Assembly: GCA_947683625.1 (NCBI GenBank)
Contig: CANTUR010001076.1
Span: forward strand, 558,001 to 622,000
DNA length: 64,000 nucleotides
Direction of reading: 5' to 3'
Source: Mallotus nudiflorus
Taxonomy: Eukaryota; Streptophyta; Magnoliopsida; Malpighiales; Euphorbiaceae
Position numbers and translations under genes: made by a program. Below are positions 47,737-62,548 of the stretch, in pieces (position 1 is the first letter of the stretch; every line of letters starts with the position of its first letter). Below the pieces are notes generated by a model, which did not search any database, was not told the origin of the DNA, and saw only the letters and a list, made by a program, of their open reading frames with translations.

Positions 47737-50700
47737 ATGAGGAGGCGAGCGCATGTCGCTCCACCAGTCATTGAGGTCGGGGATGAAGAGTCCTTCCAAG
47801 ATGAGGTTTTACCTCCTGAGCCGCCAGGTAGGCACAGAGATCGTGGCAAAGGTAGACCTTGAGGAGCAACAGGTCGCCATAGATAGAGAGAGCTATAAGA
47901 TGAGGAACCTATAAAGCCAGAGTACGAGGATATTCTAGTACCTCCTGTTGCACCGCCTGTTCAGCTTGCCTATCAGCAGGGCATGTCCGACCCTAAGGCA
48001 GCCCTGTTCTATGCCAAAGTTGGCAGGATAGCTTTTGATGGGACTTATGACCCTTTAGATTTTTTGCATGTGGTCGAGACGAGGACTCGAACTGCTCACA
48101 CTGAGTACCAGTGGATCGTGATAGTCAAGCTGTCAATAGAGGGACCAGCCCTGGACTGGTTTATTCAGATGATTCAGCTATACATGATGACGATGACCTA
48201 GGCTCAGTTCAGAGAGCGATTCATGAGGAGATTCTGCCCAGAGCCACTCCATATGATGACGATGACCGAGGTGACAGATCTGTTGAGGACTATACTAGAG
48301 AGTTCCTTCAACTTGGCAGATATGCAGAGGACCTGATGCGAGATTAGTACTTCGCAGTCATCACTTATGTCACTGGTTTGGGTTTTGCATTTGCTAGTAT
48401 GCCTACGGCGGGCCTTACTCTAGAGTCAGTGATAGAGTTGGCCAAGGAGATTGAGCTGAGGCTAGTCAGGCAAGGAGCTTTGCCTAATTATTACCAGTTG
48501 GGCATTTAATTAGGTGAATTCTAGACTACTCCGTACTAGAGTTTTTAGATTGGATCGAGTAGTCAACAAAGGGGTCCAGCCCAGCAGAGTCAAAGACAGC
48601 AGTAGATGGTACACAGGAGTAGTAGACATGGCCGTGGAGGTCAGTGTAAACCATTCAGACTTAGGTCAAGTGCTTCGAGCAATAGCTTGGTAGTCACAGT
48701 TCTAGGTCAGCTACTAGTGTTCGTCAGATGTGCAGCAGAGTCCATCAAGGACTGTATTACATGACACCGCTGACGTGTTTCAAATTCGAACAGACAGGAC
48801 ATTTTGCCAGATCATGTCCCTATTCTGGTTATCAATAGCCATAGATTATCGTGATTCCCTCAATAGTTGATTGTCAGTGCAGCACCCATTCCTTTTCAGT
48901 AGCCTCCAGCCCAGCACCAGAGTTTTAGTCAGATTGTTCCTCAGTAGGGTTGTGGTAAAGGTACTAGAGGAGGTGCTAGAGGTGTTGGCCAGGCTTCTAC
49001 CAGTCAGCAGGGAGATCAAGGATAGGCCAGAGTCTTCCAGCTTACTCAGCAGGATGCTCATGCATCTAATGCAATCGTGGTAGGTATTATTTCTATCTGT
49101 TACCTGGATGCATGGGTTCTGTTTGATCCGGGTGCCATGCATTCATCCATTTCTCCTATTTTTGCTTCCAAGTCTTATTGGCAAGCTTTAAGGATGATTT
49201 TTCCTTTATCTGTCACCACTCCTTTAAGTGATTCTTTGGACACCGATGTTGTTCTGTCTGGTTGTCTAGTTCTTGTCAGAGGTAGAGAATTGTTAGTTGA
49301 TTTGATTTTATTGAACGTGATGGAATTCGATGTTATTCTAGGTATGGATTGGTTATCTCAGCACTATGCCCTATTCGATTGTCAGAGTAAAGAGGTGACT
49401 TTCAGAATTCCTGGTGAAGAAGAATTTAAGTTTGTGGGTGATAAGAGTTTTGCACCTCAGAATCTCATTTCTGCTATTATGGCTAGGAAGTTGCTAAGGA
49501 AGGATTATCAGGGTTATTTGGCATTAGTCAAGGATACTTCAGTGGAGAAGTTGCCACTCAAGGATGTTCCTGTTGCCCGTGAGTTTCCTTATGTTTTTTA
49601 TGAGGAGTTGCTAGGTTTATCACCTCACTGAGAGATTTAGTTCTGTATATATGTGGTTCTAGGCACTACCCCTATTTCTATGCCACCCTATAGAATGGCT
49701 CCTGCAGAGTTGAAAGAATTGAAGGAGCAGTTGCAAGAGTTACTAGATAAGGGTTTTATCAAACCTAGTGTTTCTCCTTGGGTTGCACTAGTCCTATTTA
49801 TGAGGAAGAAGGATGGTACCCTGAGATTGTGCATTAACTATAAAGAGCTAAACAAGGTGATAGTGAAGAACAAGTATCATCTCCTAAGGATAGATGACTT
49901 GTTTGATCAGCTATAAGGTGCACAGATCTTTTGTAAGATTGATTTGAGGTCTGGTTATCATCAGTTGCGGATCAGTGAAGCCGATGTTCCTAAAATGGCA
50001 TTTCATACTCGATATGGCCAATATGAGTTTCTAGTGATGTCTTTTAGCTTGACTAACACACCACCAGCTTTTATAGATCTGATGAACAGGGTGTTCATAC
50101 CATTTATTGATCAATTTGTGGTAGTCTTCATTGATGATATACTGGTATATTTGAGGAGTATGGAAGAACATGTATATCACTTGAGGATTGTACTACAGAC
50201 ACTGAGAGAACATCAACTTTATGCTAAATTCTTAAAGTGTGATTTCTGGATAGAGAGTGTTGCATTTCTTGGACACATTGTGTCAAAAGAGGGTATCCAG
50301 GTTGATCCACAGAACGTTGAGGCAGTATCTAAGTGGCCTAGATCAACTTTAGTTATTGAGATTCAAAGTTTTATGGGTTTAGCTTGGTACTATAGGAGGT
50401 TTGTACAGGATTTTTCCAGAATTACAGCTCCTATACTCGCTTGACTCAAAAGAATGTCAGATTTGAGAGGTCAAAAGGTTGTGAGTACAGCTTTCAGTTG
50501 CTGAAAGAGAAGTTGACCACAGCTCCAGTTTTGGCTTTACCTAATGAAGAAGATAAGTTCACAGTATATTGTGATGCCTCTAGAGTTGGCCTAAGTTAAT
50601 GCATAATGGTAGGGTGGTAGCTTATGCTTCGACGTAGTTAAAGAAGCATGAACAGAATTATCCTACCCACAACCTAGAGATGGCTGCAATGATCTTTGCT

Positions 50701-51092
50701 TTTAAGATTTGGAGACATTATCTGTACAAGGTGACTTATGAGATTTTTACTGATCACAAGAGTCTTAAGTACATTTTCCAACAAAGAGATCTGAATTTGA
50801 GGCAGAGGAGATGGTTAGAATTGTTAAAAGATTATGACTGTGAGATTCTATATCATCTAGGCAAGGCTAATGTGGTAGCAAATGCCTTGAGTAGGAAGTC
50901 TTTAGGGAGTCTTGCTCACATTAGTGTGGAGAGGAGACGTTAATCCAAGAGTTACATCAGTTAGTAGATCAAGGTCTAATGATGAAGGTGAGTATATCAG
51001 GTGGACTGCTAGCTTAGTTTAAGGTGCAACTTTTACTAAGAGATAGCATTAAGGCAACTCAGAGCCAAGGACCTACTCTGGAAGAGCTTGCA
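47737..51092 (+). pseudogene. Old chromovirus Gag-protease-RT-RNase H
   Basis: Colinear with the younger copies but on the + strand. Gag starts at 47737 (MRRRAHVAPP) and is broken early by TGA and TAG codons. Gag core AFYAKVGRIAFDG-type sequence is near 47989-48060. The zinc knuckle near 48780 has lost its first Cys. The protease site FDPGAMHSSIS starts near 49119, where T is M and FV is SI. RT keeps FIDDILVY near 50130, and RNase H keeps TDHKSLKYIFQQ near 50752. Several stops and small indels shift the frame. The sequence stops at 51092, where the minus-strand element inserted, and resumes at 62549. Confidence 0.9.
51088..51092. repeat. Target-site duplication of the 51093-62543 chromovirus
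   Basis: TTGCA here is repeated at 62544-62548. Confidence 0.95.
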
Positions 51093-54000
51093 TGTCATGA
51101 CCCAAAACAGGAGCCATGACCGGCGCTAGGGAAGAGAATTCTTTCGAATCCGGAACCCGTAGCAAGCCTAAAAATAAAATAAATCATGCAATAATAACAA
51201 TAACAATATTATATGCAGTGGAAATAAAAATCATAAATATAATAATAACATTTTCATCACTGGATTTAAATCAAATCTCATCTCATCACATATATATAAA
51301 TCTCTTTCAGTACAAATCCAGTTTCAATATAACACATCTCTTTAAATAAAATACATGAAATCCCACACTTTAATTCACAACTACTACAGTGTCTAGATTA
51401 TAAAAATAAGACTCAAGTAAATAATTTACACAAAGAAGTTGGGGCGGAAGAAATCCGGCGTATCGACCTGCTACTGAGGTCTGAAGATGTTGACTCTCCT
51501 GAAAAATTGTCAACGGAGGGGAGTCAGACCTCACTGAGTGAATTACTATAATATATATACATACACACTAAATGACAATGCATACAGTCAACAGTATATA
51601 TCTAATATGTAAATATATACATGCAAATTCACACAGATGCAGAAAAATCATTTTATATATTTTGTCTGAAAATCATCTTTTATAAAGGATCACATAAAAC
51701 CCTAGAATATCGCAACCTCAAAAACAGTGTTAGAAAACACTCTAGCCATACAGGCTCACTTAATTCAAATATATCCACTTATTCCATTTAGACATTAGAC
51801 TGGCCCCAAGACACTAAGTCAACCGAGCTCCAACAGTCTGACTGCCAGTATGATTGGCCCCGAGACACTTGGTCAACTGAGCTCCAGCAATCACACCCAA
51901 ATCACATCTCACACATCAAATAATCATAACCAATCAATATCCACAAATAGTTAGTAATATAGCCTAAATACTATAGGCGTACCGGTACGTACTTGGTCCT
52001 AGTGCTGCCCACTAGGTAGCACGTTCTATCGATATCCTTCATTAATAATATAAATCATTCATTCACAAATAAATGATGCATGAATTTCAATAAAATAACA
52101 ACATAGACCATATATATACTAGAAATATACCAAAAATAAACCAGGTATATTTCGAGTATATATACATCAAATAAATCCAATCAACTTATAAATTAAGCTA
52201 GAAATATATTTAAAAACATTTTAAATATAATTTATTTACAAAACATGCGTATAATTTAATATATACCAAAAATAAACCAAAAATATAACTTGAGAAATAA
52301 TCAAATTGTTTATGCATATTTAATCGACACAAAACATGCATTTCTAAATCATGCATCCTAAGCATATATACATAGTATAGTAACTCACCTAATGCGCTCC
52401 ACGAGACGGGTCCGATGGGCCTGGTCCACTAGCCCTCGGTCTCGGCACAACTAAACAAGAAATAAATAACCGACATCAGAATAAACCTAACAGAAATCCT
52501 AGAATTCGATCTAGAATATTAAACACAGAATCGATATCAAGGTTCGACCGGATATCACGTTTTATGAGAATTCTACCGAAAATCCGGCAAAACCTCCCCT
52601 GTAAAACGGACATCTCTCTACTCAAAAGAGTAGAGCCGACCCTGTAAAGAAATACACTTAGAAAAACTACACAAAGCACAATCAAAATCCCACGGTCGGA
52701 CTCCAAACTACAGTCCACCGACCGAGGTCCACAAACACGGAATAATTCCAAATATACCAAAAATATCCTTATAACATAGAAATACATTTTATAGGTAGAA
52801 ATTACATAATTAACCTTAAAACACTATAAAAACCGATAAAAACTCATTTTATTAGAAAAACCGTATATTATATATATAATTGAAAATAATTCACGAAAAA
52901 TAGTTTTAATTAGTTAAAAATACCAAATAATTTGTGGAAATCATTTTTATACCTTAAATAACTATTAAAACCAATTAAATTACATTTTTAGCCAATTTAG
53001 GGTAAAATTACCAAAATACCCCTATATATATAAATATACTTAAATTACTTCAAAAATTCACCAAAAATTATACAATTATCCAAAATTAATTTGCTCAACA
53101 TATTTATCAATAATATCAATAATTAAACTCAATTAACCAATTAATTTCAAATAAAAACACACTTAACCTAATTTTCCCAAAATTCCATAAACTTCAATAA
53201 TTCAAAATAAATACTTAAAAATTCATAAAAATTCCAAATAAATTCCTATAATTCATTTCAACACCTAATTTAACCATAAAACACAATTTCATAATTTAAA
53301 TAATTAATTTACGAAAATTAGAAAATAATATTAAAATATTCAAAAATACCCAAAAATCCAAAAAATCTCCAAAAATTCCACAAAAATTCATACATGTAGA
53401 TTAAGTTACTAGGATCAACATTTGTGAAGAGAGTTTTCATGAATCAATCAATTAAAAGCTCAAAAAAATCAAAAATCCTAATGTGACCGAAATTGAAAAT
53501 TCGAAACCTAAGTAATTCTAGACCATTTTAGCTCAAACCAAAGCTAGAATCACACTCACCGGAGCTTAAGGAGAAGAAAGAGATTGGCGGTGTCGAAAAT
53601 GGTGGCCGAAACAGGGAGAACGGCGTGAAGCTCGACTTTCGGCCTCTCAAGCTATTTTCGGCCAAACTCGACGGGAAAGGGAGCTGCTGGCGGCGGGGAA
53701 CGGCTGAGGATGAAGGTGGCTCACCGAGAGGCATTCTGAACAGCGACGAATGGAAGTTACAGACGATGGAGGTGGGAGTCGCGTCCGGAGAAGAAGAAGA
53801 GAAGGGAGGGGCAGTTTTGTAAATAAGTTAAACTTTATTATTTTGATAATTTTTAATGTATATATGTATATATATATACTTTACACTACATATTAAAATA
53901 ATATAAAATTTCACACATTAAATATACACCACACACATAAAATTTAATATTTTAATAATTTAATAATAAATAAAATAATTAAATAACAATAAATTAATAA

Positions 54001-54336
54001 ACAAATAATAAAATATTAGGGTAATATATTAAACCCTAATTAAATAAATATACACACACATAGGATTTATTTAGTAATTTAAAAATACGCATGAGTTCAT
54101 GCAAGTCCGAAAATATATTTAAAATAATTAATAATAAAATATTTACGTGAAAATTTCCCCAAAAATGCAAGTCCCGGGAAAATTTTACGTAAAGTACTGT
54201 AAATAATACACAGTAATTAAAATAGGTTTTAAATACATCTTAACTCGTAAAAATATCATAATATATATTCAAAAATTATTAACACTGTATATCCCGGTAC
54301 AGTATTAAAATATTTTAAAAAACACGGGATATTACA
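51093..54336 (-). mobile_element. 3' LTR of the second chromovirus (LTR J)
   Basis: 3,244 bp, TGTCATGACCC...GGGATATTACA, with the two-copy repeat near 51802-51893. It keeps the segment deleted in the young element's LTRs, and lacks the purine-rich tract. Confidence 0.94.
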
Positions 54337-54349
54337 GTCTTCCCCCCTT
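54337..54349 (-). other. Polypurine tract of the second chromovirus
   Basis: The complement reads AAGGGGGGAAGAC, next to the 3' LTR. Confidence 0.92.
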
Positions 54350-54383
54350 ATAAGAATTCGTCCCCGAATTCCAGAAAAAAGGA

Positions 54384-55820
54384 TCAAGAAGGAAAGAGAT
54401 ACGGGTAAGAAGCTCGCTTCTCAGCTTCAGTCTCCCACGTATGCTCCTCAACTCTGTCGCTACGCCACAGAACCTTGACCATCGGAATCTGTTTCGAACG
54501 CAACTGTCGAACTGGAAAATCAACGATCGCCACAGGTTCTTCTATAAACGTCAAATCTTCACTCACTTCCACACTATCAGGTTGCAACACATGTGAAGGG
54601 TTTGAGATATACTTCCTCAACATCGAGATATGAAATACTGGATGCACTTGTGACATACTCGGAGGCAAATCCAACCGATATGCAACAGTACCAACTCTCT
54701 CCAGAATCTCAAACGGTCCAATATATCTCGGTGCTAACTTACCCTTCCTGCCAAATCTCATCACACCCTTCACCGGAGATACCTTCAGAAAAATAAAATC
54801 TCCAATCTGAAACTCCATATCTCTGCGCCTAGGATCCACATAACTCTTCTGTCTGCTAACTGCGGTCTCTAATCTCCGCTTGATCACGGCGACTTTCTCT
54901 GCAGCATCCTGAACCATCTCAGGTCCAGTCAAAGCTCTCTCACCAATCTCATCCCAACTCAACGGGGATCTACACTTCCTTCCATACAACGCCTCGTACG
55001 GTGCCATACTAATACTGCTATGGTAGCTGTTATTATATTCAAACTCAATAAGTGGCAAATGATCATCCCAGCTACCTCCCAAATCCAGGACACACATCCT
55101 CAACATATCTTCCAATGTCTGGATCGTCCTCTCAGACTGACCATCTGTCTGAGGATGAAAAGCAGTACTGAAATCCAACCTAGTGCCTATCGCTTCCTGT
55201 AACTTCTGCCAAAAATGAGAAGTAAACACCGAACCTCTATCTGACACAATGGACATAGGTACTCCATGAAGGCACACAATATGCTTCACATACAACTTCG
55301 CCAATCTAGCAACTGAATAGGTGGCTTTCACAGGTAAGAAATGTGCAGACTTCGTCAACCTGTCTATAATCACCCAAATGGAATCGTATCCATCCTTAGA
55401 ACGAGGTAAACCGACCACAAAATCCATAGCTATCCTTTCCCACTTCCACTCGAGAATAGGAAGAGGCTGAAGCTTCCTAGAAGGCTTCTGATGTTCGGCT
55501 TTCACTTGCTGACACGTCAAGCACTTCGCAACATAATCAGCGACATCCTTCTTCAATCCATCCCACCAGTATAAATCTCTGATACTGTGGTACATCTTAG
55601 TAATGCTCGGATGAACGCTATAGGCTGTAGAATGTGCTTCCTCTAAAATCTCCTCTCTCAAATCATCCACATCAGGAACACACAATCTACCACTGATCCA
55701 CAACACACCATCATCATCGAGTGTGAAATTAGTGAACTTCCCTGCTCTGACATTCTCTGCAAGCTCTTCTAGAATAGGATCTCGGCTCTGAGCTGCTTTA
55801 ATTCTATCCCTCAGTATAGA
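54384..55820 (-). pseudogene. Chromovirus integrase and chromodomain-like segment, second copy
   Basis: Open to the TGA at 54384. It has the zinc domain (CLTCQQVKAEHQK), catalytic MDFVVGLP, SDRGSVF and DGQSERTIQ, and the C-terminal VKVLWRS...EEHTWETE segment. Length equals the young copy's. Upstream it is cut off by TGA at 55821-55823, the same codon that is TGA at 20350 in the young copy. Confidence 0.92.
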
Positions 55821-57782
55821 TCACATTTTAAATTGAGCTAGCAGTCCACCTGATATACTAATCTTCATCATCAGACCTTGATCCACCAATAGATGCAACT
55901 CCTGGATCAATGGTCTCCTCTCAACACCGATGTGAGCAAGACTACCTGAGGACTTCCTACTCAAGGCATCTGCTACTACATTAGCTTTACCCGGATGATA
56001 TAGGATCTCGCAATCATAATCCTTTAAAAATTCTAACCATCTTCTCTGCCTCAGATTCAGATCTCTCTGCTGGAAAATGTACTTAAGGCTCTTGTGATCA
56101 GTAAATATCTCACAAGTCACCCCGTACAAATAATGTCTCCAGATCTTTAAAGCAAAGATCACCGCAGCCATCTCTAGGTCATGTCTAGGATAGTTCTGTT
56201 CATGCTTCTTCAACTGCCTCGAAGCATAGCCTATCACCCTTCCATTCTGCATCAACACACAACCAAGACCAATTCTAGAGGCATCACAGTAAACTATGAA
56301 CTTATCCACACTATTAGGCAAAGCTAACACTGGCGTTGTGGTCAACTTCTCCTTCAACAACTGAAAACTATTCTCACACGCTTCTGACCACTCGAATCTA
56401 ACATTCTTCTGAGTCAAGCAAGTCATAGGGGATGCAATTCTAGAAAAATCATGCACAAACCGCCTATAATACCCGACTAAACCCAGAAAACTTCGAATCT
56501 CTATAACAGAAGTAGGTCTAGGCCATTCAGACACTGCCTCAATCTTCTGTGGATCAACCTGAATACCTTCTTTAGACACTACGTGTCCAAGAAAAGAAAC
56601 ACTCTCCATCCAAAAATCACACTTCAAGAATTTAGCATAAAGCTGATGATCTCTCAATGTCTGTAGTACAATCCTTAAGTGATATACATGCTCCTCCATA
56701 CTCCTTGAATATACTAGTATATCATCAATGAAGACTACCATAAACTGATCCACATATGGTCTGAATACCCTGTTCATCAGGTCCATAAAAGTTACTGGTG
56801 CATTAGTCAAACCAAAAGACATCACCAGAAACTCATAATGACCATATCGAGTGCGGAATGCTGTCTTAGGAATATCAGCCTCACTAATCCACAACTGATG
56901 ATAACCAGACCTCAAGTCAACCTTAGAAAAGAACTGTGCACCCTGTAGCTTATCAAATAAATCATCTATCCTCGGGAGAGGATACTTGTTCTTCACTGTT
57001 ACCTTATTCAGCTCTCTGTAGTCAATGCACAGTCTCAGGGTACCATCCTTCTTCTTCACAAACAGAACTGGTGCACCCCAAGGAGAAACACTAGGTCTAA
57101 TGAAACCTTTATCCAACAACTCTTGCAACTGCTCCTTCAACTCTTTCAACTCTGCAGGAGCCATATGATAGGGTGGCATAGATATAGGAGTAGTACCTGG
57201 GACCACATCTATATAGAACTCAATCTCTCTATGAGGTGGTAAACCTGGCAACTCCTCGAGAAAAACATCAGGAAACTCACAAGCAACAGGAACATCTATG
57301 AGTGACAACTTCTCCACTGAAGTATCCCTGACTAATGCCAAATACCCCTAACATCCTTTCCTCAACAACTTCCTAGCCGTAATAGCAGAAATAAGATTCT
57401 GAGGTGCTGAACTCCTATCACCAACAAACTTAAATTCTTCTTCACCAGGAATTCTAAACGTCACCTCTTTATTCCTGCAATCTACCACGGCATAGTGCTG
57501 AGATAACCAATCCATTCCCAAGATAACATCAAACTCCATCACATCTAACAGAATCAAATAAGTGGGTAATTCTCTATCTCCTACGAGAATTGGACAACCA
57601 GAAAGAATAATATCGGCATCCAAGGAATCACTCAGAGGAGTGGCAATAGATAAAGGAAAAGCCATCCTCGAAGCTTGCCAACAAGATTTAGAAGCAAAAA
57701 TAGGAGAAACAAACGAATGCGTGGCACCCGGATCAAACAAAACCCATGCATCCAGGTAACAAACAGAAATAATACCTGCCAC
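55821..57782 (-). pseudogene. Chromovirus protease-RT-RNase H, second copy
   Basis: The protease (FDPGATHSFVS near 57740) is separated from RT by TAG at 57348-57350. RT shows FIDDILVYSRS near 56730, and RNase H starts VYCDASRIGLG near 56295 and includes TDHKSLKYIF. Active-site residues are in place; only nonsense changes break it. Confidence 0.92.
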
Positions 57783-59107
57783 GACTACATTAGATGCCTG
57801 AGCATCCTACTAAGTAATATGAAAAACTCCAGCCTGGCCTCAACCTCCCTGCTGACTGGTAGAAGCTTGGCCAACACCTCTGGCACCTCCTCTGGTACCT
57901 CTACCACGACTCTACTATGGAATAAATTGAGTGGAACTCTGATGCTGAGCTGGTGGTAACTGAAATGGCATGGGTGCAGCACTAGCAATCGACTGCTGTG
58001 GGAATCATGAAATCTGCTGCTGCTGATACCCAGAGTAAGGACACGATCTGGCAAAATGTCCTGTCTGCCCGCATCTGAAGCATGTTAGTGGTGTCAGATA
58101 ACATGGTCCCTGATGGACTCTACCACAAGTCTGACAAACACTGGTCGTTGATCCAGAACTATGACCACTGCTGCTGCTCGAAGCACCTGATCTGAATCTG
58201 AACGATCTACGCTGACCTCCACGGCCATGTCTACTACTCCGATGCACTCGCTGCTGCTGCCTCTGACTCTGTTGAGTCGGACCTCGCTGCTGACTACTCG
58301 AACCAACGTGAAAACTTGAATACGGAGTAGCCTGCAATCCACTCGACTGAACTCCTAGCTGGTAGTAATCAGGCATCGCTCCTTAGCCAACTCAATCACA
58401 GACTCAAGAGTAAGGCCTACTGTAGGCATACCAGCAAAAGCAGAACCCAAACCAGTGACATACGTAGTGACCATAAAATACTGATCTGGCATCAGATCCT
58501 CAGCATATCTACCCAGACGGAGAAACTCTCAGGTATACTCCTCTACAGATCGATCTCCATGAGAAATACTGGTCAAACGAAGACGATAACTCAAACGAAG
58601 AGGCTCTGGATAGAATCTCCTCATGAATTGCTCTCGAAACTAAGCCCATGTCATCGTCATCATATAAGGCTGGATCATCTGAATAAACCAATCTAGAGCT
58701 GGTCCCTCGACAGATAACTCAACGATCATAATCCATTGGTACTCGGTATGAGCAGTCCGAGTCCTAGTCTCAATCGCATGCAGAAAGTCTAACGGATCAG
58801 AAGTACCATCAAAAGCAATCCTGCCAACTCGGGCATAGAACAAAGCTGCCTCAGGGTCAGACATACCCTGCTGATAGGCAGGCTGAACAGGCTGAACAAC
58901 TGGAGGAACAGGAACATCAAACTCATGCTCTACAGGCTCCTCGTCCTGTAACTCTCTCTGCCTACGGTGACCTACCGATCCTCGAGGTCTACCTCTGCCA
59001 CAACCTCTACGTCTAACTGGCTGCTCAGGAGGTAAAACCTCATCCTGAAAAGACTCATCATCCTCGGCCTCAACGACCGGTGGAGCGACACGCGCTCGCC
59101 TCCTCAT
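57783..59107 (-). pseudogene. Chromovirus Gag, second copy
   Basis: Starts at the ATG at 59107 (MRRRARVAPP). Stops stand at 58640-58642 (TAG), 58529-58531 (TGA) and 58005-58007 (TGA), with several more TAG codons at about 57913 and 57811. A 28-bp deletion near 58384, between CTCC direct repeats, shifts the frame. The knuckle CFRCGQTGHFARSC lies near 58070. Capsid-like region and Gln/Ser linker as in the other copies. Confidence 0.9.
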
Positions 59108-59290
59108 ACTGAAAAGACAAACGGAACGATTCAGACAAAACAGACAACGGAGGAATAACGCAGAAAACTAAAGCAAGGAATACTTATCAAGACATACTCG
59201 AACCTAATACACTGCAGTAGTTACCAAAAGAAAACACAACTTTAAAACTAGGGCCACAACTCACATAACTAAGCCCTGACACAGAACTCC

Positions 59291-59302
59291 GCTCTGATAC
59301 CA
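59291..59302 (-). other. Primer binding site of the second chromovirus
   Basis: The complement reads TGGTATCAGAGC, four bases from the LTR end at 59307. Confidence 0.93.
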
Positions 59303-59306
59303 ACTT

Positions 59307-62300
59307 TGTCACGACCCAAAACAGGGGCCATGATCGGCGCTAGGGAACGGGAATTCTTTCGAATCTGAAACCCGTAGCAAGCCTAAAAATAAAATAAATC
59401 ATGCAATAAGAACAATAACAATATTATATGCAGCGAAAATAAAAATCATAAATATAATAATAACATTTTCATCACTGGATTTAAATCAAATCTCATCTCA
59501 TCACATATATATAAATCTCTTTCAGTACAAACCCAGTTTCAATATAACACATCTCTTTAAATAAAATACATGAAATCCCACACTTTAATTCACAACTACT
59601 GCAGTGTCTAGATTATAAAAATAAGACTCAAATAAATAATTTACACAAAGAAGCCGGGGCGAAAGAAATCCGGTGTATCGACCTGCTACTGAGGTCTGAA
59701 GATGTTGACTCTCCTGAAAAATTATCAACGGAGGGGAGTCAAACCTCACTGAGTGAATTACTATAATATATATACATACACACTAAATGACAATGCATAC
59801 AGTCAACAGTATATATCTAATATGTAAATATATACATGCAAATTCACATAGATGCAGAAAAATCATTTTATATATTTTGTCTGAAAATCATCTTTTATGA
59901 AGGATCACATAGAACCCTAGAATATCGCAACCTCAGAAATAGTGTTAGAAAACACTCTAGCCATACAGGCTCACTTAATCCAAATATATCCACTTAGTCC
60001 ATTTAGACATTAGACTGGCCCCGAGACACTAAGTCAACCGAGCTCCAGCAGTCTGACTGCCAGTGTGATTGGCCCCGAGACACTTGGTCAACCGAGCTCC
60101 AGCAATCACACCCAAATCACATCTCACACATCAAATAATCATAACCAATCAATATCCACAAATAGTTAGTAATATAGCCTAAATACTATAGGCGTACCGG
60201 TACGTACTCGGTCCTAGTGCTGCCCACTAGGTAGCACGTTCTATCGATATCCTTCATTAATAATATAAATCATTCATTCACAAATAAATGATGCATGAAT
60301 TTCAATAAAATAACAAAATAGACCATATATATACTAGAAATATACCAAAAATAAACTAGGTATATTTTGAGTATATATACGTCAAATAAATCCAATCAAC
60401 TTATAAATTAAGCTAGAAATATATTTAAAAACATTTTAAATATAATTTATTTACAAAACATGCATATAATTTAATATATACCAAAAATAAACTAAAAATA
60501 AACCAAAAATATAACTTGAGAAATAATCAAATTCTTTATGCATATTTAATCGACACAAAACATGCATTTCTAAATCATGAATCCTATGCATATATACATA
60601 GTATAGTAACTCACCTAATGTGCTCCACGAGACGGGTCCGATGGGCCTGGTCCACTAGCCCTCGGTCTCGGCGCAACTAAACAAGAAATAAATAACCGAC
60701 ATCAGAATAAACCTAACAGAAATCCTAGAATTCGATCTAGAATATTAAACACAGAATCGATATCAGGGTTCGATCGAATATCACGTTTTACGAGAATTCT
60801 ACCAAAAATTCGGCAGAACCTCCCCTGTAAAATGGACATCTCTCTACTCAAAAGAGTAGAGTCGACCCTGCAAGGAAATACACTTCAAAAAACTACACAA
60901 AGCACAATCAAAATCCCACGGTCGGACTCCAAACTACAGTCCACCGACCGGGGTCCACAAACACGGAATAATTCCAGATATACCAAAAATATCCTTATAA
61001 CATAGAAATGAATTTTATAGGTAGAAATTACATAATTAACCTTAAAACACTATAAAAACCGATAAAAACTCATTTTATTAGAAAAATCGTATATTATATA
61101 TATAATTGAAAATAATTCACGAAAAATAGTTTTAATTAGTTAAAAATACCAAATAATTTGTGGAAATCATTTTTATACCTTAAATAACTATTAAAACCAA
61201 TTAAATTACATTTTTAGCCAATTTAGGGTAAAATTACCAAAATACCCATATATATATAAATATACTTAAATTACTTCAAAAATTCACCAAAAATTATAAA
61301 ATTATCCAAAATTAATTTTCTCAACATATTTATCAATAATATCAATAATTAAACTCAATTAACCAATTAATTTCAAATAAAAACACATTTAACCTAATTT
61401 TCCCAAAATTCCATAAACTTTAATAATTCAAAATAAATACTTAGAAATTCATAAAAATTCCAAATAAATTCCTATAATTCATTTAAACACCTAATTTAAC
61501 CATAAAACACAATTTCATAATTTAAATAATTAATTTACGAAAATTAGAAAATAATATTAAAATATTCAAAAATACCCAAAAATTCCACAAAAATTCATAC
61601 ATGTATATGAAGTTACTAGGATCAACATTTTTGAAGGGAGTTTTCATGAATCAATCAATTCAAAGCTCAAAAAAATCAAAAACCCTAATGTGACCGAAAT
61701 TGAAAATTCGAAACCTAAGCAATTCTAGACCATTTTAGCTCAAACCAAAGCTAGAATCACACTCACCGGAGCTTAAGGAGAAGAAAGAGACCATCGGTGT
61801 CAAAAATGGTGGCCGAAAGAGGGAGAACGGCGTGAAGCTTGACTTTCGGCCTCTCAAGCTATTTCTGGCCAAACTCGACGGGAAAGGGAGCTACTGGCGA
61901 CGGGGAACGACTGAGGACGAAGGTGGGTCATCGAGAGGCACTCTGAACAGTGGCAAACAGAAGTTACAGACGGTGGAGGTAGGAGTCGCGTCTGGAGAAG
62001 AAGAAGAGAAGGGAGGGGCAGTTTTGTAAATAAGTTAAACTTTATTATTTTGATAATTTTTAATGTATATATGTATATATATATACTTTACACTACATAT
62101 TAAAATAATATAAAATTTCACACATTAAATATACACCACACACATAAAATTTAATATTTTAATAATTTAATAATAAATAAAATAATTAAATAACAATAAA
62201 TTAATAAACAAATAATAAAATATTAGGGTAATATATTAAACCCTAATTAAATAAATATACACACACATAGGCTTTATTTAGTAATTTAAAAATACGCATG

Positions 62301-62543
62301 AGTTCATGCAAGTCCGAAAATATATTTAAAATAATTAATAATAAAATATTTACGTGAAAATTTCCCCAAAAATGCAAGTCCCGGGAAAATTTTACGTAAA
62401 GTACTATAAATAATACACAGTAATTAAAATAGGTTTTAAATACATCTTAACTCGTAAAAATATCGTAATATATATTCAAAAATTATTAACACTGTATATC
62501 CCGGTACAGTATTAAAATATTTTAAAAAACACGGGATATTACA
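59307..62543 (-). mobile_element. 5' LTR of the second chromovirus (LTR K)
   Basis: 3,237 bp, TGTCACGACCC...GGGATATTACA. It carries the AG|GTGAGT donor-like site on the minus strand at 60609-60616, the U3 inverted repeat and a TATA run near 62060. Confidence 0.94.
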
Positions 62544-62548
62544 TTGCA

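Larger units (their letters stand above)
51093..62543 (-). mobile_element. Complete Tekay-like chromovirus retrotransposon, second copy
   Basis: This 11.45-kb element has LTRs 51093-54336 and 59307-62543, primer site, polypurine tract, Gag-Pol 54384-59107 and a TTGCA duplication. The LTRs differ more than in the 15668-27073 element (about ten differences in the first 250 bp), so it is older. Gag-Pol is exactly 28 bp shorter than the young copy's, explained by one deletion near 58384. It sits head-on in the pol of the + strand element. Confidence 0.95.
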
